In this document: in pieces, positions 8,215 to 16,954 of the stretch | Layout: each line of letters begins with the position of its first letter | Numbering within the stretch: the stretch's first letter is position 1 | Origin: an uncultured Lachnospiraceae bacterium | GTDB lineage: Bacteria; Bacillota; Clostridia; Lachnospirales; Lachnospiraceae | DNA: 64,000 nt | Assembly (NCBI GenBank): GCA_910579735.1 | Contig: CAJTUZ010000015.1 | Coordinates: forward strand, 1 to 64,000 | Reading direction: 5' to 3' | The notes under the pieces: generated by a model | Database searches by the model: none | What the model saw: only the letters and a program-made list of their open reading frames with translations | What the model was told of the DNA's origin: nothing | Position numbers and translations under genes: made by a program

Positions 8215-9063
8215 TTAATCCCCCATTCTGTCTTTTATCGTCTTTACAGCATCTTGAATCGTGATCGGTATACCGGAAAGTTCAATGTGGTTCTTTCTTA
8301 ATTCATGCCCGACTTTTGCCGCCTGCGGTATCATGGCTCCGTGTTTCTCCAGCTCCGGATTGGCAAGCACGCTTTTAACCGCACCGCTGAATGCAATCTT
8401 TCCTTTTTCCATGACAATCACTTCATCACAATACTCTGCGATCAGATCGATCTTGTGCTCTACCAGCAGAATTGTTTTTCCGGCTTTTTTCAACATACTA
8501 ATAATTTCAAATATATCCTGCGTTCCCTGCGGATCCAGCTGGCTTGTCGGCTCGTCAATAACCAGTATTTCCGTATCCATTGCAATAATGGATGCAAACG
8601 CAACTCTCTGACGCTGTCCGCCCGACAATTCATTCGGATTCTTCTCCATCAGTTCTTCAATTTTTAAAATCTTACATATTTCAACGACTTTATCGATCAT
8701 CTCTTCCTTCGGAACGCCCATATTCTCCATTCCCATTGCGATTTCTTCAAATACGGTTTCCTTCACGCCGCTTATCTGTGTAAAAGGATTTTGAAAAACG
8801 TAACCGATCTTAGCAGACAACTCCGCCGTATCCCAATCTCTTAATTCTTCGCCGAGAATTTCAACTTCTCCGTCCAGCTTCCCCTTATAAAACTGCGGAA
8901 TCAGACCACGGATCACGTTGCAAAGAGTCGTTTTCCCGCCGCCGTTTTCTCCGATGATCCCGTAAAATTTTCCTTTTTCAAATTTGCAGTTCACATCTTC
9001 CAACGCGTTTTCTTTGCTTAACGGATATCTATACGTCACATTTTTCAACTCTATATATGCCAT
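8215..9063 (-). CDS. ecfA: ECF transporter ATPase subunit
   Basis: This cytoplasmic ABC ATPase powers the ECF importer. I start it at MAYIELKNV, preceded by GAGGGACAGG, giving 282 residues; the longer frame would overlap ecfT by nearly 50 nt with non-family residues. Visible motifs are Walker A (GENGGGKTT), Q-loop (YVFQNPFTQI), signature (LSGGQRQRVAFA), Walker B (EILVIDEPTSQLD) and switch His (LLVEHKID). The C-terminal 60 residues are the ECF-specific extension. It pairs with the second, frameshifted ATPase just downstream (4 bp gap). Confidence 0.93.
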   Translation of the reverse strand: MAYIELKNVTYRYPLSKENALEDVNCKFEKGKFYGIIGENGGGKTTLCNVIRGLIPQFYKGKLDGEVEILGEELRDWDTAELSAKIGYVFQNPFTQISGVKETVFEEIAMGMENMGVPKEEMIDKVVEICKILKIEELMEKNPNELSGGQRQRVAFASIIAMDTEILVIDEPTSQLDPQGTQDIFEIISMLKKAGKTILLVEHKIDLIAEYCDEVIVMEKGKIAFSGAVKSVLANPELEKHGAMIPQAAKVGHELRKNHIELSGIPITIQDAVKTIKDRMGD

Positions 9064-9092
9064 ATCCTGTCCCTCTTTTCCTATTATTTGAA

Positions 9093-9905
9093 TCAGCCGA
9101 GTCTGCCGGTTATCTTCATTCCAATCAGCGCTATCAGACACAGATCAACGATTACCGCCAATATCACTTCATAAATCGGGGCAGGCTGCAGTTCCCGAAG
9201 AAATGTATGATCCCTTTTTACCGAGAATGCTCTGGCATCCATGGAAATCGCTTTCTCTTCTGCCGATGTCAGCGCGCTTAAAAACAGCGGACTGATTACC
9301 GGTACCAACGCTTTCACACGAACCAGCAGATTTCCTTCTGTCTCCACGCCTCTGGCGCGCTGGCTGTCCATAATTGTCTGAGAAGTTTTTTTCAAGTCGG
9401 TGATCGTCTGCATGGAAGCCAAAATAACATAGGAAGTCACGTGAGACACGCCTTTTTTCTCCAGCGCATACATCAAATCCCTCATTTCCGTAAGTGTAAA
9501 GAACAGGATGACCGCACCTGAAAATCCACAAAGTGTCATTGTCATATCAAGGGCGCTTTCCCACCCTTCCATCGTCCACTTCCAACCGAATATTGAAAAT
9601 AATACATGACTTCCTTCAACCGACAGCTGCCTTATAACACTTAAGAATGCCAGGAAAGATATGGCGAGTCCTGTAAAAAGCAATCCGAAGGAGCGAAACT
9701 TTTTGCCTGCAAACGCGATCACATAGTACAATGCACATATTGCCAGCCGCCATTTGAAATCCGTAAGCAGGACACAGATGATGCCGATCGCCAATAATAT
9801 ATTCAATTTAACGAGCGGATTTAAATCCTGAACAAAATTTTCTTTTTTCTGGTACGTCATGTATTTTTTTCTATAAAAATCATTCAAGTTTACTTGTTTT
9901 TCCAT
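9093..9905 (-). CDS. ecfT: ECF transporter transmembrane coupling subunit
   Basis: A 270-residue membrane protein with about five to six hydrophobic segments and a long cytoplasmic helical stretch. The coupling-helix arginine motif appears as SQRARGVETEG near residue 185, and SALTSAEEKAISMDARAF is typical of the second coupling region. EcfT links the substrate-binding S component to the two ATPases. It lies 27 bp after the S-component gene. The combination S-T-A-A in one operon points to a dedicated (group I) ECF transporter rather than the shared group II module. Confidence 0.9.
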   Translation of the reverse strand: MEKQVNLNDFYRKKYMTYQKKENFVQDLNPLVKLNILLAIGIICVLLTDFKWRLAICALYYVIAFAGKKFRSFGLLFTGLAISFLAFLSVIRQLSVEGSHVLFSIFGWKWTMEGWESALDMTMTLCGFSGAVILFFTLTEMRDLMYALEKKGVSHVTSYVILASMQTITDLKKTSQTIMDSQRARGVETEGNLLVRVKALVPVISPLFLSALTSAEEKAISMDARAFSVKRDHTFLRELQPAPIYEVILAVIVDLCLIALIGMKITGRLG

Positions 9906-9932
9906 ACTGTATACTCCTTCTCCGGCCGCTTC

Positions 9933-10553
9933 TTAAACGTCGTCATCCTCATCCGGATCTTCTTTAATATATATTTCTCCTAATGGAAGTTTTGTTAATG
10001 TACGTTTCGGAATAGCTTTCAAAATTCCCACCATAATGATAACACTGATTGCTTTATCAAATGCGTCAATACAGAAAGAACCGATAAACTCACATAAAAA
10101 CTTATTTAAACCAAGGGCTTTGTAAAGCGGTACGGAAATGTAGGATGTCGGAGGAACACCGAACTCAAATCCGTAAATAATCCATGTGATCACTGCGCTC
10201 ATACCACCGCCGATCAAACCGAATATTGCAATAATCGCAATAATCTTACCTACTTTTTTAAAGTAATCTTTATTGGACAGCAGCGCGGAAATAATACCGA
10301 TTAAAATACTGATCGGAGCATAAAAAACATTCGGCGGATAGGTAACTGCATTGAGTAAATTAGAAACCAAACCTACCGCTGCTCCCGGGAAAACGCCGCA
10401 TAATGCACCGATAGCCATTGTGCCTATTGAATCCAGATATACGGGTAAGCCTAAATTTCCTGCAATCTGTCCCCCTACAAAGTTAATCGCTACGCCGATT
10501 GGGATTAAAAATAAAACCATTTTGTCCATTTTCTGTTTTTTGGGTTTCGTCAT
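9933..10553 (-). CDS. ECF transporter substrate-binding S component, probable nucleoside or ribose-related substrate
   Basis: This 206-residue protein has about six hydrophobic helices, starting after a Lys-rich cytoplasmic tail (MTKPKKQKMDKM). The segment LPVYLDSIGTMAIGALCGVF followed by a Gly/Ala-rich helix is characteristic of S components. The acidic C-terminus (DPDEDDDV) is unusual. The substrate is inferred only from context: genes for ribokinase, nucleoside hydrolase and a LacI-PfkB regulator flank it, so a nucleoside is the best guess; a pyrimidine or purine base or ribose is possible. Confidence 0.8.
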   Translation of the reverse strand: MTKPKKQKMDKMVLFLIPIGVAINFVGGQIAGNLGLPVYLDSIGTMAIGALCGVFPGAAVGLVSNLLNAVTYPPNVFYAPISILIGIISALLSNKDYFKKVGKIIAIIAIFGLIGGGMSAVITWIIYGFEFGVPPTSYISVPLYKALGLNKFLCEFIGSFCIDAFDKAISVIIMVGILKAIPKRTLTKLPLGEIYIKEDPDEDDDV

Positions 10554-10582
10554 AATTTTTTCCTCTTTTCCTTTTGAATTTT

Positions 10583-11488
10583 TTACATCTCTACTTCCGC
10601 CATCGTCGGAATGGATGTCTGTGCACCTTTTCTTGTTACCGCAATGGACGATACCTTCTGCCCAAGCGAAATTGCCTCTTTACAGCTTTTTCCCTGGCTG
10701 AGCGCCAGTGCAAACGCTGCGGTAAAACTATCTCCTGCGGCTGTCGTATCGACTGCTTTTACCTTGTGAGATGGAAAAAACGCTTCCGTCCCTTCCTCCA
10801 CAAGCATGCAGCCGTCTCCGCCAAGGGTTACGATCACATGTCCGACACCCTTTTTCAGCATGGTCCTTGCCCCCTGGATCAAATCTTCTTTCGTTTCCAA
10901 CGGAAGTCCTGTCAGGATTGCAAGTTCCGTTTTGTTCGGTTTAATATAATCGATTCCCTTCCAGAAATCATCCGGCAGATCCGCTGCTGCCGGAGCCGGA
11001 TCAACGATCACCGTTTTGCCTTCTTTTACCGCGATTTTCTTCACATATTCCACAACCTCATAGGGAATCTCAAGCTGCATCATGACGATGGCGCTTTCCC
11101 GGATAATCTGGATATGCTCGTCGATCAGCTCTTTGGTTACCATGCCGTTCGTTCCCGCAATGATGATAATGGCATTGTCTCCGTTATCGTCCACTGTAAT
11201 AAATGCCTGTCCGGTCGTTCCTCCATCGATCTGTGCAACGCCTGATACGTTTACATCCACACATTTCAGATTGTTGAGAAGCGCCCTGCCGGACGAATCC
11301 CTGCCGACTGCACCGATCATCGTCACATCGCCGCCCAGCTTTCCGACTGCATAGGCCTGATTGGCTCCTTTTCCGCCCGGAACCAGGGTAACGCTCCTTC
11401 CGGAAAGTGTCTCGCCGCATACCGGCATATGCGGCGCTTCGATAACATAGTCCATATTAAGACTTCCTACCACTACGATTTTCTTCAT
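10583..11488 (-). CDS. rbsK: Ribokinase
   Basis: A PfkB-family sugar kinase of 301 residues that phosphorylates ribose to ribose 5-phosphate. The start at MKKIVVVGSLNMDY has an ideal ribosome site (GGAGGTGAGAGCAG). Family signatures are present: PGGKGANQAYAVGKLGG near residue 38, VTLGGDGC for ATP binding, and the anion hole/catalytic base DTTAAGDSFTAAF near residue 250, exactly as in classical ribokinases. It is 7 bp downstream of the LacI-PfkB fusion. In this operon it would take ribose released by the nucleoside hydrolase. Confidence 0.93.
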   Translation of the reverse strand: MKKIVVVGSLNMDYVIEAPHMPVCGETLSGRSVTLVPGGKGANQAYAVGKLGGDVTMIGAVGRDSSGRALLNNLKCVDVNVSGVAQIDGGTTGQAFITVDDNGDNAIIIIAGTNGMVTKELIDEHIQIIRESAIVMMQLEIPYEVVEYVKKIAVKEGKTVIVDPAPAAADLPDDFWKGIDYIKPNKTELAILTGLPLETKEDLIQGARTMLKKGVGHVIVTLGGDGCMLVEEGTEAFFPSHKVKAVDTTAAGDSFTAAFALALSQGKSCKEAISLGQKVSSIAVTRKGAQTSIPTMAEVEM

Positions 11489-11495
11489 TCTGCTC

Positions 11496-13415
11496 TCACC
11501 TCCTCTTCCTCCTCTTCTCTTCATATTTTGCATATATCTCATCTTCGTAAATATCAACCGCTTTCCGCTCCGGAAGCGCCGGCTGTACGCCCGGCCTTGT
11601 AACGCTCAGTCCCGAAGCGTAAATTGCAAATTCAATTGCATAAAGCAGATCCTTGCCTTCACTTAGATACACCGCCATGGCGCTGATAAAGGAATCTGCT
11701 CCTCCGGTGGTATCTACTGCCTCGAATCCCGTTCCTTCAAAATACAGCGAATGTTCCCGGTTTCTCAAATAACACCCTCTCGCTCCTAAAGTGACGATCA
11801 CATGTTTCACGCCCATCTGAAGCAGTTTTTCCGCCTTATCTTCCAGACTTTCCGCACCTTTTACGAAGGTATGAAGTTCCTTTTCGTTCGGTACAAAATA
11901 ATCGGTTCCCGCCAGCAGTTTAGGCTTTATCTGTTCCACACCCGAAGGCTTTAAGATGATCTCCGTTTCGTTTCTTTTGCAAAACTTCATTGTATATTCC
12001 GCGATTGCTTCCGGTATCTCAAGTGAGAGCAGACAATACTTTGCTTTCTCAAATAAATATCTGCACCGGTTGATCTGATTTACGCTGACATTTCGATTGG
12101 CTCCCAGATAGACTACGATAGCGCTTTCTCCCTGTTCGTCAATGTTAATATACGCCTTTCCGCTTGGAAGAACCGGGTCGAATAAGACGCCGTCCATATG
12201 TACATGATTCTCAACAAGTCCTGCGTACATCTGCTTTCCGTCCATGTCATTTCCAAGGCATCCGATCATATACACCTGACCGCCAAGTTTACCGACGCCC
12301 ACTGCCTGATTGGCCCCCTTGCCGCCCGGGTAAATGTATACCTTGTCCGCAAGCCTTGTCTCACCCGCTACCGGGATCTGAGCGCCTTCTATTGTCACAT
12401 CCATATTCATACTTCCCACCACGACAATGGCCTCACCCTGTTTTTCCTGCGGCGGCTCTACAATGCTGCCTCTCTCCGTAACCGCAGACTGCAGGCGTTT
12501 CACCATTTCAATCCGTCTCTCTCCCTGGATCATTTCAATCAGGTAAGAGACTGCTGTCTCAGTCATCTTGTCACTTGGAAGTTTTACGGCCGTTATGCCG
12601 CACCCTATGAATTCCAGGATCCTGTTATCCCCTATGGAAATAACGGATAGTTCATTCGGAACCGCTGTCCTGCTTCTCTCTGCCGCTTTCAGTACGCAAC
12701 AGACAATTTCAGGACTGCCGCACACGATGGCAGTCACATTTTCAGAAAGCACCTGTGAAATTCCATATTTCTCAATATCCGCCAGGCTCTGCCCCGCATA
12801 TGCCCATGCAGTCTGTCCATTCTGATTGCTGTTTTGCATGGCAAGCTTATATCCGCCTATTATACTCGTATCTTGTTCATGGGCGATACATGCGATCTTC
12901 TGATGCCCCGCCTCCAGAAGCCTTTCCGTTGCAAGTCTGGCAGCCTCTGACAGCCGATAATAAAGTACCGCTTTCAGATGATCGTCAAATTCTTTTGTCT
13001 CATTCAGATATACGGTCACATCTTCGTATTTTCCGCCGACAATCCATTTCGTCGAGTCGATGAGAAGGCCTGCCACCTTCTTCTTTATCATATGCTCTGC
13101 AAGCGTTTCCAGCTCTTTCTCATTTTCCACATATCCGACGACTACTCCATATCCCTGTTCACGCGCCGCCCGCTCTGCCGCAAGCACAATGTGTTCTCTC
13201 TCCCTGTTGTCTTTTCTCAGCAGCAATCCGAGTAACTGATTTTTGATCCCCTCTTTTTCGAGAAATTTGAAATACGGAACATAATTCTCTTCTTCAATGA
13301 CCTTCAGGACTTTCTTCTTCGTATCCTCACTAATATCTTTGTCCTTGCCGTTCATAACCTTGGAAACTGTCGATGCGGACACTCCGGCAAGACTGGCAAT
13401 ATCACGTATGTTCAT
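11496..13415 (-). CDS. LacI-type regulator fused to a PfkB (ribokinase-like) domain
   Basis: A 639-residue three-domain protein. Residues 1-50 are a LacI helix-turn-helix (IRDIASLAGVSASTVSKVMNG). Residues about 60-330 are a LacI/periplasmic-binding-like effector domain. Residues about 340-620 are a complete PfkB domain (VVVGSMNMDVTIEG, PGGKGANQAVGVGKLGG). The catalytic motif reads DTTGGADSF where active kinases have DTTGAGDxF or DTTAAGDxF, so the Asp is kept but the anion-hole glycine/alanine order is changed. The start has GGAGG 4-5 nt before ATG; the longer frame begins inside the promoter. It leads the nucleoside operon and is the obvious candidate regulator. The PfkB part may sense ribose rather than turn it over; this is inference. 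Confidence 0.9.
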   Translation of the reverse strand: MNIRDIASLAGVSASTVSKVMNGKDKDISEDTKKKVLKVIEEENYVPYFKFLEKEGIKNQLLGLLLRKDNREREHIVLAAERAAREQGYGVVVGYVENEKELETLAEHMIKKKVAGLLIDSTKWIVGGKYEDVTVYLNETKEFDDHLKAVLYYRLSEAARLATERLLEAGHQKIACIAHEQDTSIIGGYKLAMQNSNQNGQTAWAYAGQSLADIEKYGISQVLSENVTAIVCGSPEIVCCVLKAAERSRTAVPNELSVISIGDNRILEFIGCGITAVKLPSDKMTETAVSYLIEMIQGERRIEMVKRLQSAVTERGSIVEPPQEKQGEAIVVVGSMNMDVTIEGAQIPVAGETRLADKVYIYPGGKGANQAVGVGKLGGQVYMIGCLGNDMDGKQMYAGLVENHVHMDGVLFDPVLPSGKAYINIDEQGESAIVVYLGANRNVSVNQINRCRYLFEKAKYCLLSLEIPEAIAEYTMKFCKRNETEIILKPSGVEQIKPKLLAGTDYFVPNEKELHTFVKGAESLEDKAEKLLQMGVKHVIVTLGARGCYLRNREHSLYFEGTGFEAVDTTGGADSFISAMAVYLSEGKDLLYAIEFAIYASGLSVTRPGVQPALPERKAVDIYEDEIYAKYEEKRRKRR

Positions 13416-13473
13416 TTGTCCTCCTTCCAACTCATTCGCTAAAAGGTTTTTACTAAATTGTTTTGTTGAATGA

Positions 13474-13502
13474 ATCTTAACATTTTGTGTAATATAGTGC
13501 AA
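13474..13502 (-). promoter_or_regulatory. Sigma-A promoter of the nucleoside salvage operon
   Basis: TTGCAC (13497-13502) and TAAGAT (13474-13479) are spaced 17 bp apart, about 60 bp before the start of the fusion regulator. Confidence 0.7.
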
Positions 13503-13571
13503 TATTTTGAGATAACGAAACTATTTTCCGACATATTGCACATATTATCAGGTTTGCTAAACATGTTTTAG
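13497..13571. promoter_or_regulatory. Candidate operators around the nucleoside operon promoter
   Basis: Two dyads stand out. GTGCAATAT at 13497-13505 overlaps the -35 box and is repeated inverted at 13533-13541. Further upstream, CTAAACATGTTTTAG (13557-13571) is a near-perfect palindrome. LacI-family proteins bind palindromes of this size, so these are candidate sites for the fusion regulator; a catabolite site is an alternative. Confidence 0.4.
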
Positions 13572-13627
13572 TATACATGTTTTTACAAAAATCACAATGG
13601 AAGATGCTGGTATTGCATTTTTTCTGG

Positions 13628-13684
13628 CAAAAAGGAGCCATTGCTAAAACAGGCAGATTACCTGCAGAGCAATGACTCCTTTAA
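13628..13684 (-). terminator. Terminator of the ECF-sigma envelope operon
   Basis: AAAGGAG plus ATTGCT at one side and AGCAAT plus CTCCTTTTT at the other form a long interrupted stem, with the T-run on the minus strand. It follows the last gene of the operon (13749-14123). Confidence 0.7.
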
Positions 13685-13748
13685 ACTGCCAAAGGCAGCA
13701 ATCCTATGAAATTTTCCTGATCGTCCCGGTGTTTTCCCTTCACCGTTC

Positions 13749-14123
13749 CTAGTCCATCCGATATGCCTTCACCTTGAACCGCCCGACGTAGTCTTGGTAT
13801 TCCGCCTGTATCGTATAGGCGCCTGACGTTTCCAGGATCATAAAAGTCTCCAGCTTTTTGGCCCTGTCCAGTTCTTTCACGACATTTTGTCCGGAATCAT
13901 ATACAAGAATATCCAGTTCCCCGTTTTCCACAACGGATGAAAACGTAAATTTTATCCGTTCTCCTTCTTCTCCCGAAAATGTAATATGAGAAGTCCCGGT
14001 TTCCGGTTCGGAAAAAGTATGGTCAATATTCCCGAGAAATTCCGGGCGGGTCAGTCTCCATATACAGACGGTGTTGGCTATTATCAAAACAATAAGAAGC
14101 GGAATACCGTATTTTCTTTTCAT
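13749..14123 (-). CDS. Small membrane-anchored extracytoplasmic protein
   Basis: The 124-residue protein has one N-terminal transmembrane helix (residues 6-23) followed by an extracellular beta-rich domain. The body (ITFSGEEGERIKFTFSS, then SGAYTIQAEYQDYVGRFKVK) resembles the C-terminal domain of the lipoprotein at 15020 (GEYKVSLYAEVWHGKLTIK) in layout, so the two may be related. It is last in an operon headed by an ECF sigma factor. Function unknown; envelope role inferred from location. Confidence 0.7.
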   Translation of the reverse strand: MKRKYGIPLLIVLIIANTVCIWRLTRPEFLGNIDHTFSEPETGTSHITFSGEEGERIKFTFSSVVENGELDILVYDSGQNVVKELDRAKKLETFMILETSGAYTIQAEYQDYVGRFKVKAYRMD

Positions 14124-14148
14124 ATTTTTCGTTCTCCTGTTCTGTATT

Positions 14149-15012
14149 CTATGTATTTCTCATATCCTTACCGGTATTCTTTTTCCTACAGAGCACAAGC
14201 ACTAAAACAATAAACAGCATATAGGCCCCGACGGAAACAATCGATGCTTCTATACCGAAATCGCCGCCGGTCAGGAGGAAAGAATCCGTGTCCAGAACAT
14301 AATTATAAACTGCCCCATGATATGCGCTGTTACCGATATGCAGGATTCCATCAACGATATTCCAGACGGCATGTATCAGCGCGCCGTTCCAAATATTGCC
14401 GCTCTCATACGCCACAAGTGACAGCAGAATCCCGACAATACTTCCTGCGGTCAGCAGCTGCACCGTACTGCGGGCATCCAGATCGTTTCCGATTATGTGC
14501 ATCGCGCCGAACAGAACAGAGGGCGCTATGACTGCCACAGCTTTGTTGAAACGGTATTCCAGAGCGCTCATGATCAGACCACGGAAAGCAATCTCTTCTA
14601 CAATACCCGTGCCGATACCGTAATACATGACCGTGCCGACGACCAGCGCAGCGGTGCCTGCACGATCCATACCATTGTTTTCCCAATGTCCGTTCGTACA
14701 AATCAAAGTAATCGATACCATAGCCGGCATGAGCACCGCTGTCATGCACCAAACCGGCTTCAATGAAAATTTTGTTATTTTACATTCATTTGTTGTAATC
14801 TTAATTATTTTACGGCACAATAAAAAAACCAGTCCGATTGCAGCAACAGGATACAATATTCCCGCAAGCAGATTCCCCGCTACAGCAGGCAGTCCCAACG
14901 ATACCGCCGCTTCTGCGGCAGTCATCGCAAACACTTGTGCTGCTGCCACTATCATGATTGCTGCAGCGATCATCAGAATTGTCTTTCCCGTACTCAACTT
15001 ATGTTGTCTCAT
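14149..15012 (-). CDS. CPBP-family intramembrane metalloprotease (Abi/CAAX-like)
   Basis: A 287-residue polytopic membrane protein with about eight hydrophobic segments. The three family motifs are all visible in the C-terminal half: EEIAFRG (Glu-Glu pair and Arg), FGAMH, and HAVWN. These contribute the glutamate and histidines of the intramembrane active site. Members process prenylated or signalling proteins or give bacteriocin immunity; the substrate here is unknown. It sits in the sigma-factor envelope operon, 7 bp after the lipoprotein gene. Confidence 0.88.
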   Translation of the reverse strand: MRQHKLSTGKTILMIAAAIMIVAAAQVFAMTAAEAAVSLGLPAVAGNLLAGILYPVAAIGLVFLLCRKIIKITTNECKITKFSLKPVWCMTAVLMPAMVSITLICTNGHWENNGMDRAGTAALVVGTVMYYGIGTGIVEEIAFRGLIMSALEYRFNKAVAVIAPSVLFGAMHIIGNDLDARSTVQLLTAGSIVGILLSLVAYESGNIWNGALIHAVWNIVDGILHIGNSAYHGAVYNYVLDTDSFLLTGGDFGIEASIVSVGAYMLFIVLVLVLCRKKNTGKDMRNT

Positions 15013-15019
15013 CTTACGG

Positions 15020-15970
15020 TCATTCCTTTCTCTTTGCCGGTTTGATCGTCAGCTTCCCATGCCAGACTTCTGCATAAAGCGAAACCTTATATTCCCCGGC
15101 CTTATCGATCGTAAACGAATAGTCGCCTGTCTGCATTTTCGCACCGTCAAAATAAATCTTTCCATCGACGTCCGTTACCTGCATACCGATCCTGCCATCT
15201 TCGGTGATACAGGTGACCGTTATCTCCATTGCATCTTCCAGCGTGACCGGAAAAGAAAGCGGCTGCGCAGTCATGCCATCCGAAACACATGTGATGCTTT
15301 CCGGCCATTCATCTACGATTGGGAAATAAATATCTTCTAATTCGGGAATCTCTTCCATAACCTCGGGAATTTCCTCCGGTTCCCCAAGCGATGCTTCCAT
15401 ACTCTCCGGTTCTGCAGCAGATTCCGTCTGATCTTCTGTCCGCCTCATAAAGGAAATGTCTTCTCCGCATGTGATCCGAAGATCAAAATCGCAGGATTCC
15501 CTCTTACCGCTTCCTGCAAAGAGAATCGAACCCTCTCCTTTATGAAGCGCAACTGTCGTGTCAAAAACATAATTTTCGCCGTCTGCAATTACCGTCTGTG
15601 TGCCATCCGGCGCTTCATAGACCAGACGGATGTCGCCTTTGATGCCGCTTATGTTTCCCTGCACCGATATATCGGCATCTTCCTTAACCGACACCTCCTG
15701 CAGCACAGTCGCCCTGCTGTCTTTCATATATACGGTCCCCGATGCTTCAAAGGCCTCATCACTCTTCTGCACGGTATAATTATCATAATATCCGCTGTTG
15801 TATTTAAATACGCGTACCGATGTTTCTTCCCGACAGGAACCGGAAGCTTCTGCCGATGCAGCCGCCGTACATCCCGTAAGGCTAAAAAGCATGGCGCATG
15901 CGCATAACGGAACGAAAATTTTCTTTCCTATACATCTGATCCCGCAAAAGAAACGCTGCTCATATCCCAT
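15020..15970 (-). CDS. Lipoprotein of the ECF-sigma operon
   Basis: I start it at MGYEQRFFCGIRCIG, giving 316 residues. The signal peptide ends in a lipobox (LFSLTGC), so the mature protein is lipid-anchored at Cys about 34 on the outer face of the membrane. Two beta-rich segments flank an acidic linker (residues about 190-220, rich in Glu). The C-terminus (GEYKVSLYAEVWHGKLTIK) looks like a small carbohydrate- or lipid-binding beta domain. The gene overlaps its upstream neighbour by 11 nt, indicating tight coupling. Confidence 0.75.
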   Translation of the reverse strand: MGYEQRFFCGIRCIGKKIFVPLCACAMLFSLTGCTAAASAEASGSCREETSVRVFKYNSGYYDNYTVQKSDEAFEASGTVYMKDSRATVLQEVSVKEDADISVQGNISGIKGDIRLVYEAPDGTQTVIADGENYVFDTTVALHKGEGSILFAGSGKRESCDFDLRITCGEDISFMRRTEDQTESAAEPESMEASLGEPEEIPEVMEEIPELEDIYFPIVDEWPESITCVSDGMTAQPLSFPVTLEDAMEITVTCITEDGRIGMQVTDVDGKIYFDGAKMQTGDYSFTIDKAGEYKVSLYAEVWHGKLTIKPAKRKE

Positions 15971-16370
15971 AATACATTCCTCCGTACCGAATGCCATAAT
16001 CCAACGCTGCCATAATAAATGAGAAAAACATCATCGCGGCCACAATGAGCACTGCCGGAAAATCATAAACAAACTTCTGTCCTTCCGGTCCTTTTTTCCG
16101 GCAGCCAAGCAGAATCTCTACGCCCAAAATAACGAGAATAAGCGGCCACAAGGCAAAAATCGCTTTATAATCCAATAAGGGAAACACCATGTGAATCAGA
16201 AAGAGAACGCCGTACAATACCAGTGTTATGCCGCAGGAAATCGTACCAACTTTATGCACATAGAAGCTCTCCTGCTTTTTTTGCCCTGCCCGCCAGGGCC
16301 CCTGCGCACTTTCTTCTCCGTTTTGCCGCATGATTTGTGTCTCATTCATGATCTTCGTATCTGTGTTCAT
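15960..16370 (-). CDS. Four-helix membrane protein, LiaI/LiaF-like transmembrane region
   Basis: 136 residues from MNTDTKIMN, preceded by a GGGGGG ribosome site. A hydrophilic N-terminal 45 residues is followed by about four membrane helices. The segment LDYKAIFALWPLILVILGVEILL is typical of the DUF5668/LiaI-LiaF-type transmembrane domain found in cell-envelope stress operons. It overlaps both neighbours (by 29 nt upstream). A role in sensing or relaying envelope stress with the sigma factor is inferred from family and position. Confidence 0.7.
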   Translation of the reverse strand: MNTDTKIMNETQIMRQNGEESAQGPWRAGQKKQESFYVHKVGTISCGITLVLYGVLFLIHMVFPLLDYKAIFALWPLILVILGVEILLGCRKKGPEGQKFVYDFPAVLIVAAMMFFSFIMAALDYGIRYGGMYYGI

Positions 16371-16953
16371 TTTCATTCCCCCCCATTGCCGATTCCGCAA
16401 AACCCATATCTTCCAATCGATCCAGTTCCTTCTTTTTACCCTGAATCAGCTTGACGCCGAACCAGATGACAGCAACGCCGATGATCAGTCTGGGAAACTC
16501 ATTGCTGATATATCCCGTAATCGGAGAAATGAATTCGAAATAGAAATCATTGCCGACAAAATAGCGTATCGTCCGGCAGACCGTCTGCCAGGCCATGGAA
16601 ACACCCAGCAGAATCAGAATAACAGCAAAAACCTTACGATATTTCCCTACAAACAAATCTTTTACAGAATCCGCACCCTTCTGATCGGCAACAAACAGAT
16701 ATTCATCTTCTATCCGCATAAATTCCTCGTCGCTCAGGCCTCCCAGATTATTGGCATGGAAAAAGCTGTATACCCAGATTACCATAGGCACAAACGCCAG
16801 CACGCCGATTCCGCTGTAAGATACGACAACCACGGAAAGGGCAAAAATGCCGAGCAGACTGAGTCCTGTTTTCATAAACCCAAGATACAGCTCTCCTGCT
16901 CCCGGCCACAACGAACAACAAAATAAAAAAAACCTGTTTTTCTTTTTTTTCAT
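16342..16953 (-). CDS. Membrane protein with TM2-like N-terminus
   Basis: 203 residues from MKKKKNRFFLFCCSLWPGAG. The first two helices carry the SLWPGAGELYLGFMKTGLSL pattern of TM2-type domains (small residue and GxxxxG-like turn). A cytoplasmic region (DEEFMRIEDEYLFVADQKG) follows, then two further helices and a charged tail. It overlaps the next gene by 29 nt. Function unknown; part of the sigma-factor envelope operon. Confidence 0.7.
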   Translation of the reverse strand: MKKKKNRFFLFCCSLWPGAGELYLGFMKTGLSLLGIFALSVVVVSYSGIGVLAFVPMVIWVYSFFHANNLGGLSDEEFMRIEDEYLFVADQKGADSVKDLFVGKYRKVFAVILILLGVSMAWQTVCRTIRYFVGNDFYFEFISPITGYISNEFPRLIIGVAVIWFGVKLIQGKKKELDRLEDMGFAESAMGGNENEHRYEDHE

Positions 16954-16954
16954 A

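Noticed and set aside
11496..13415. LacI-PfkB as two genes wrongly joined
   Set aside because: The frame is continuous without internal stops, the linker is plausible, and there is no internal ribosome site before the kinase part.
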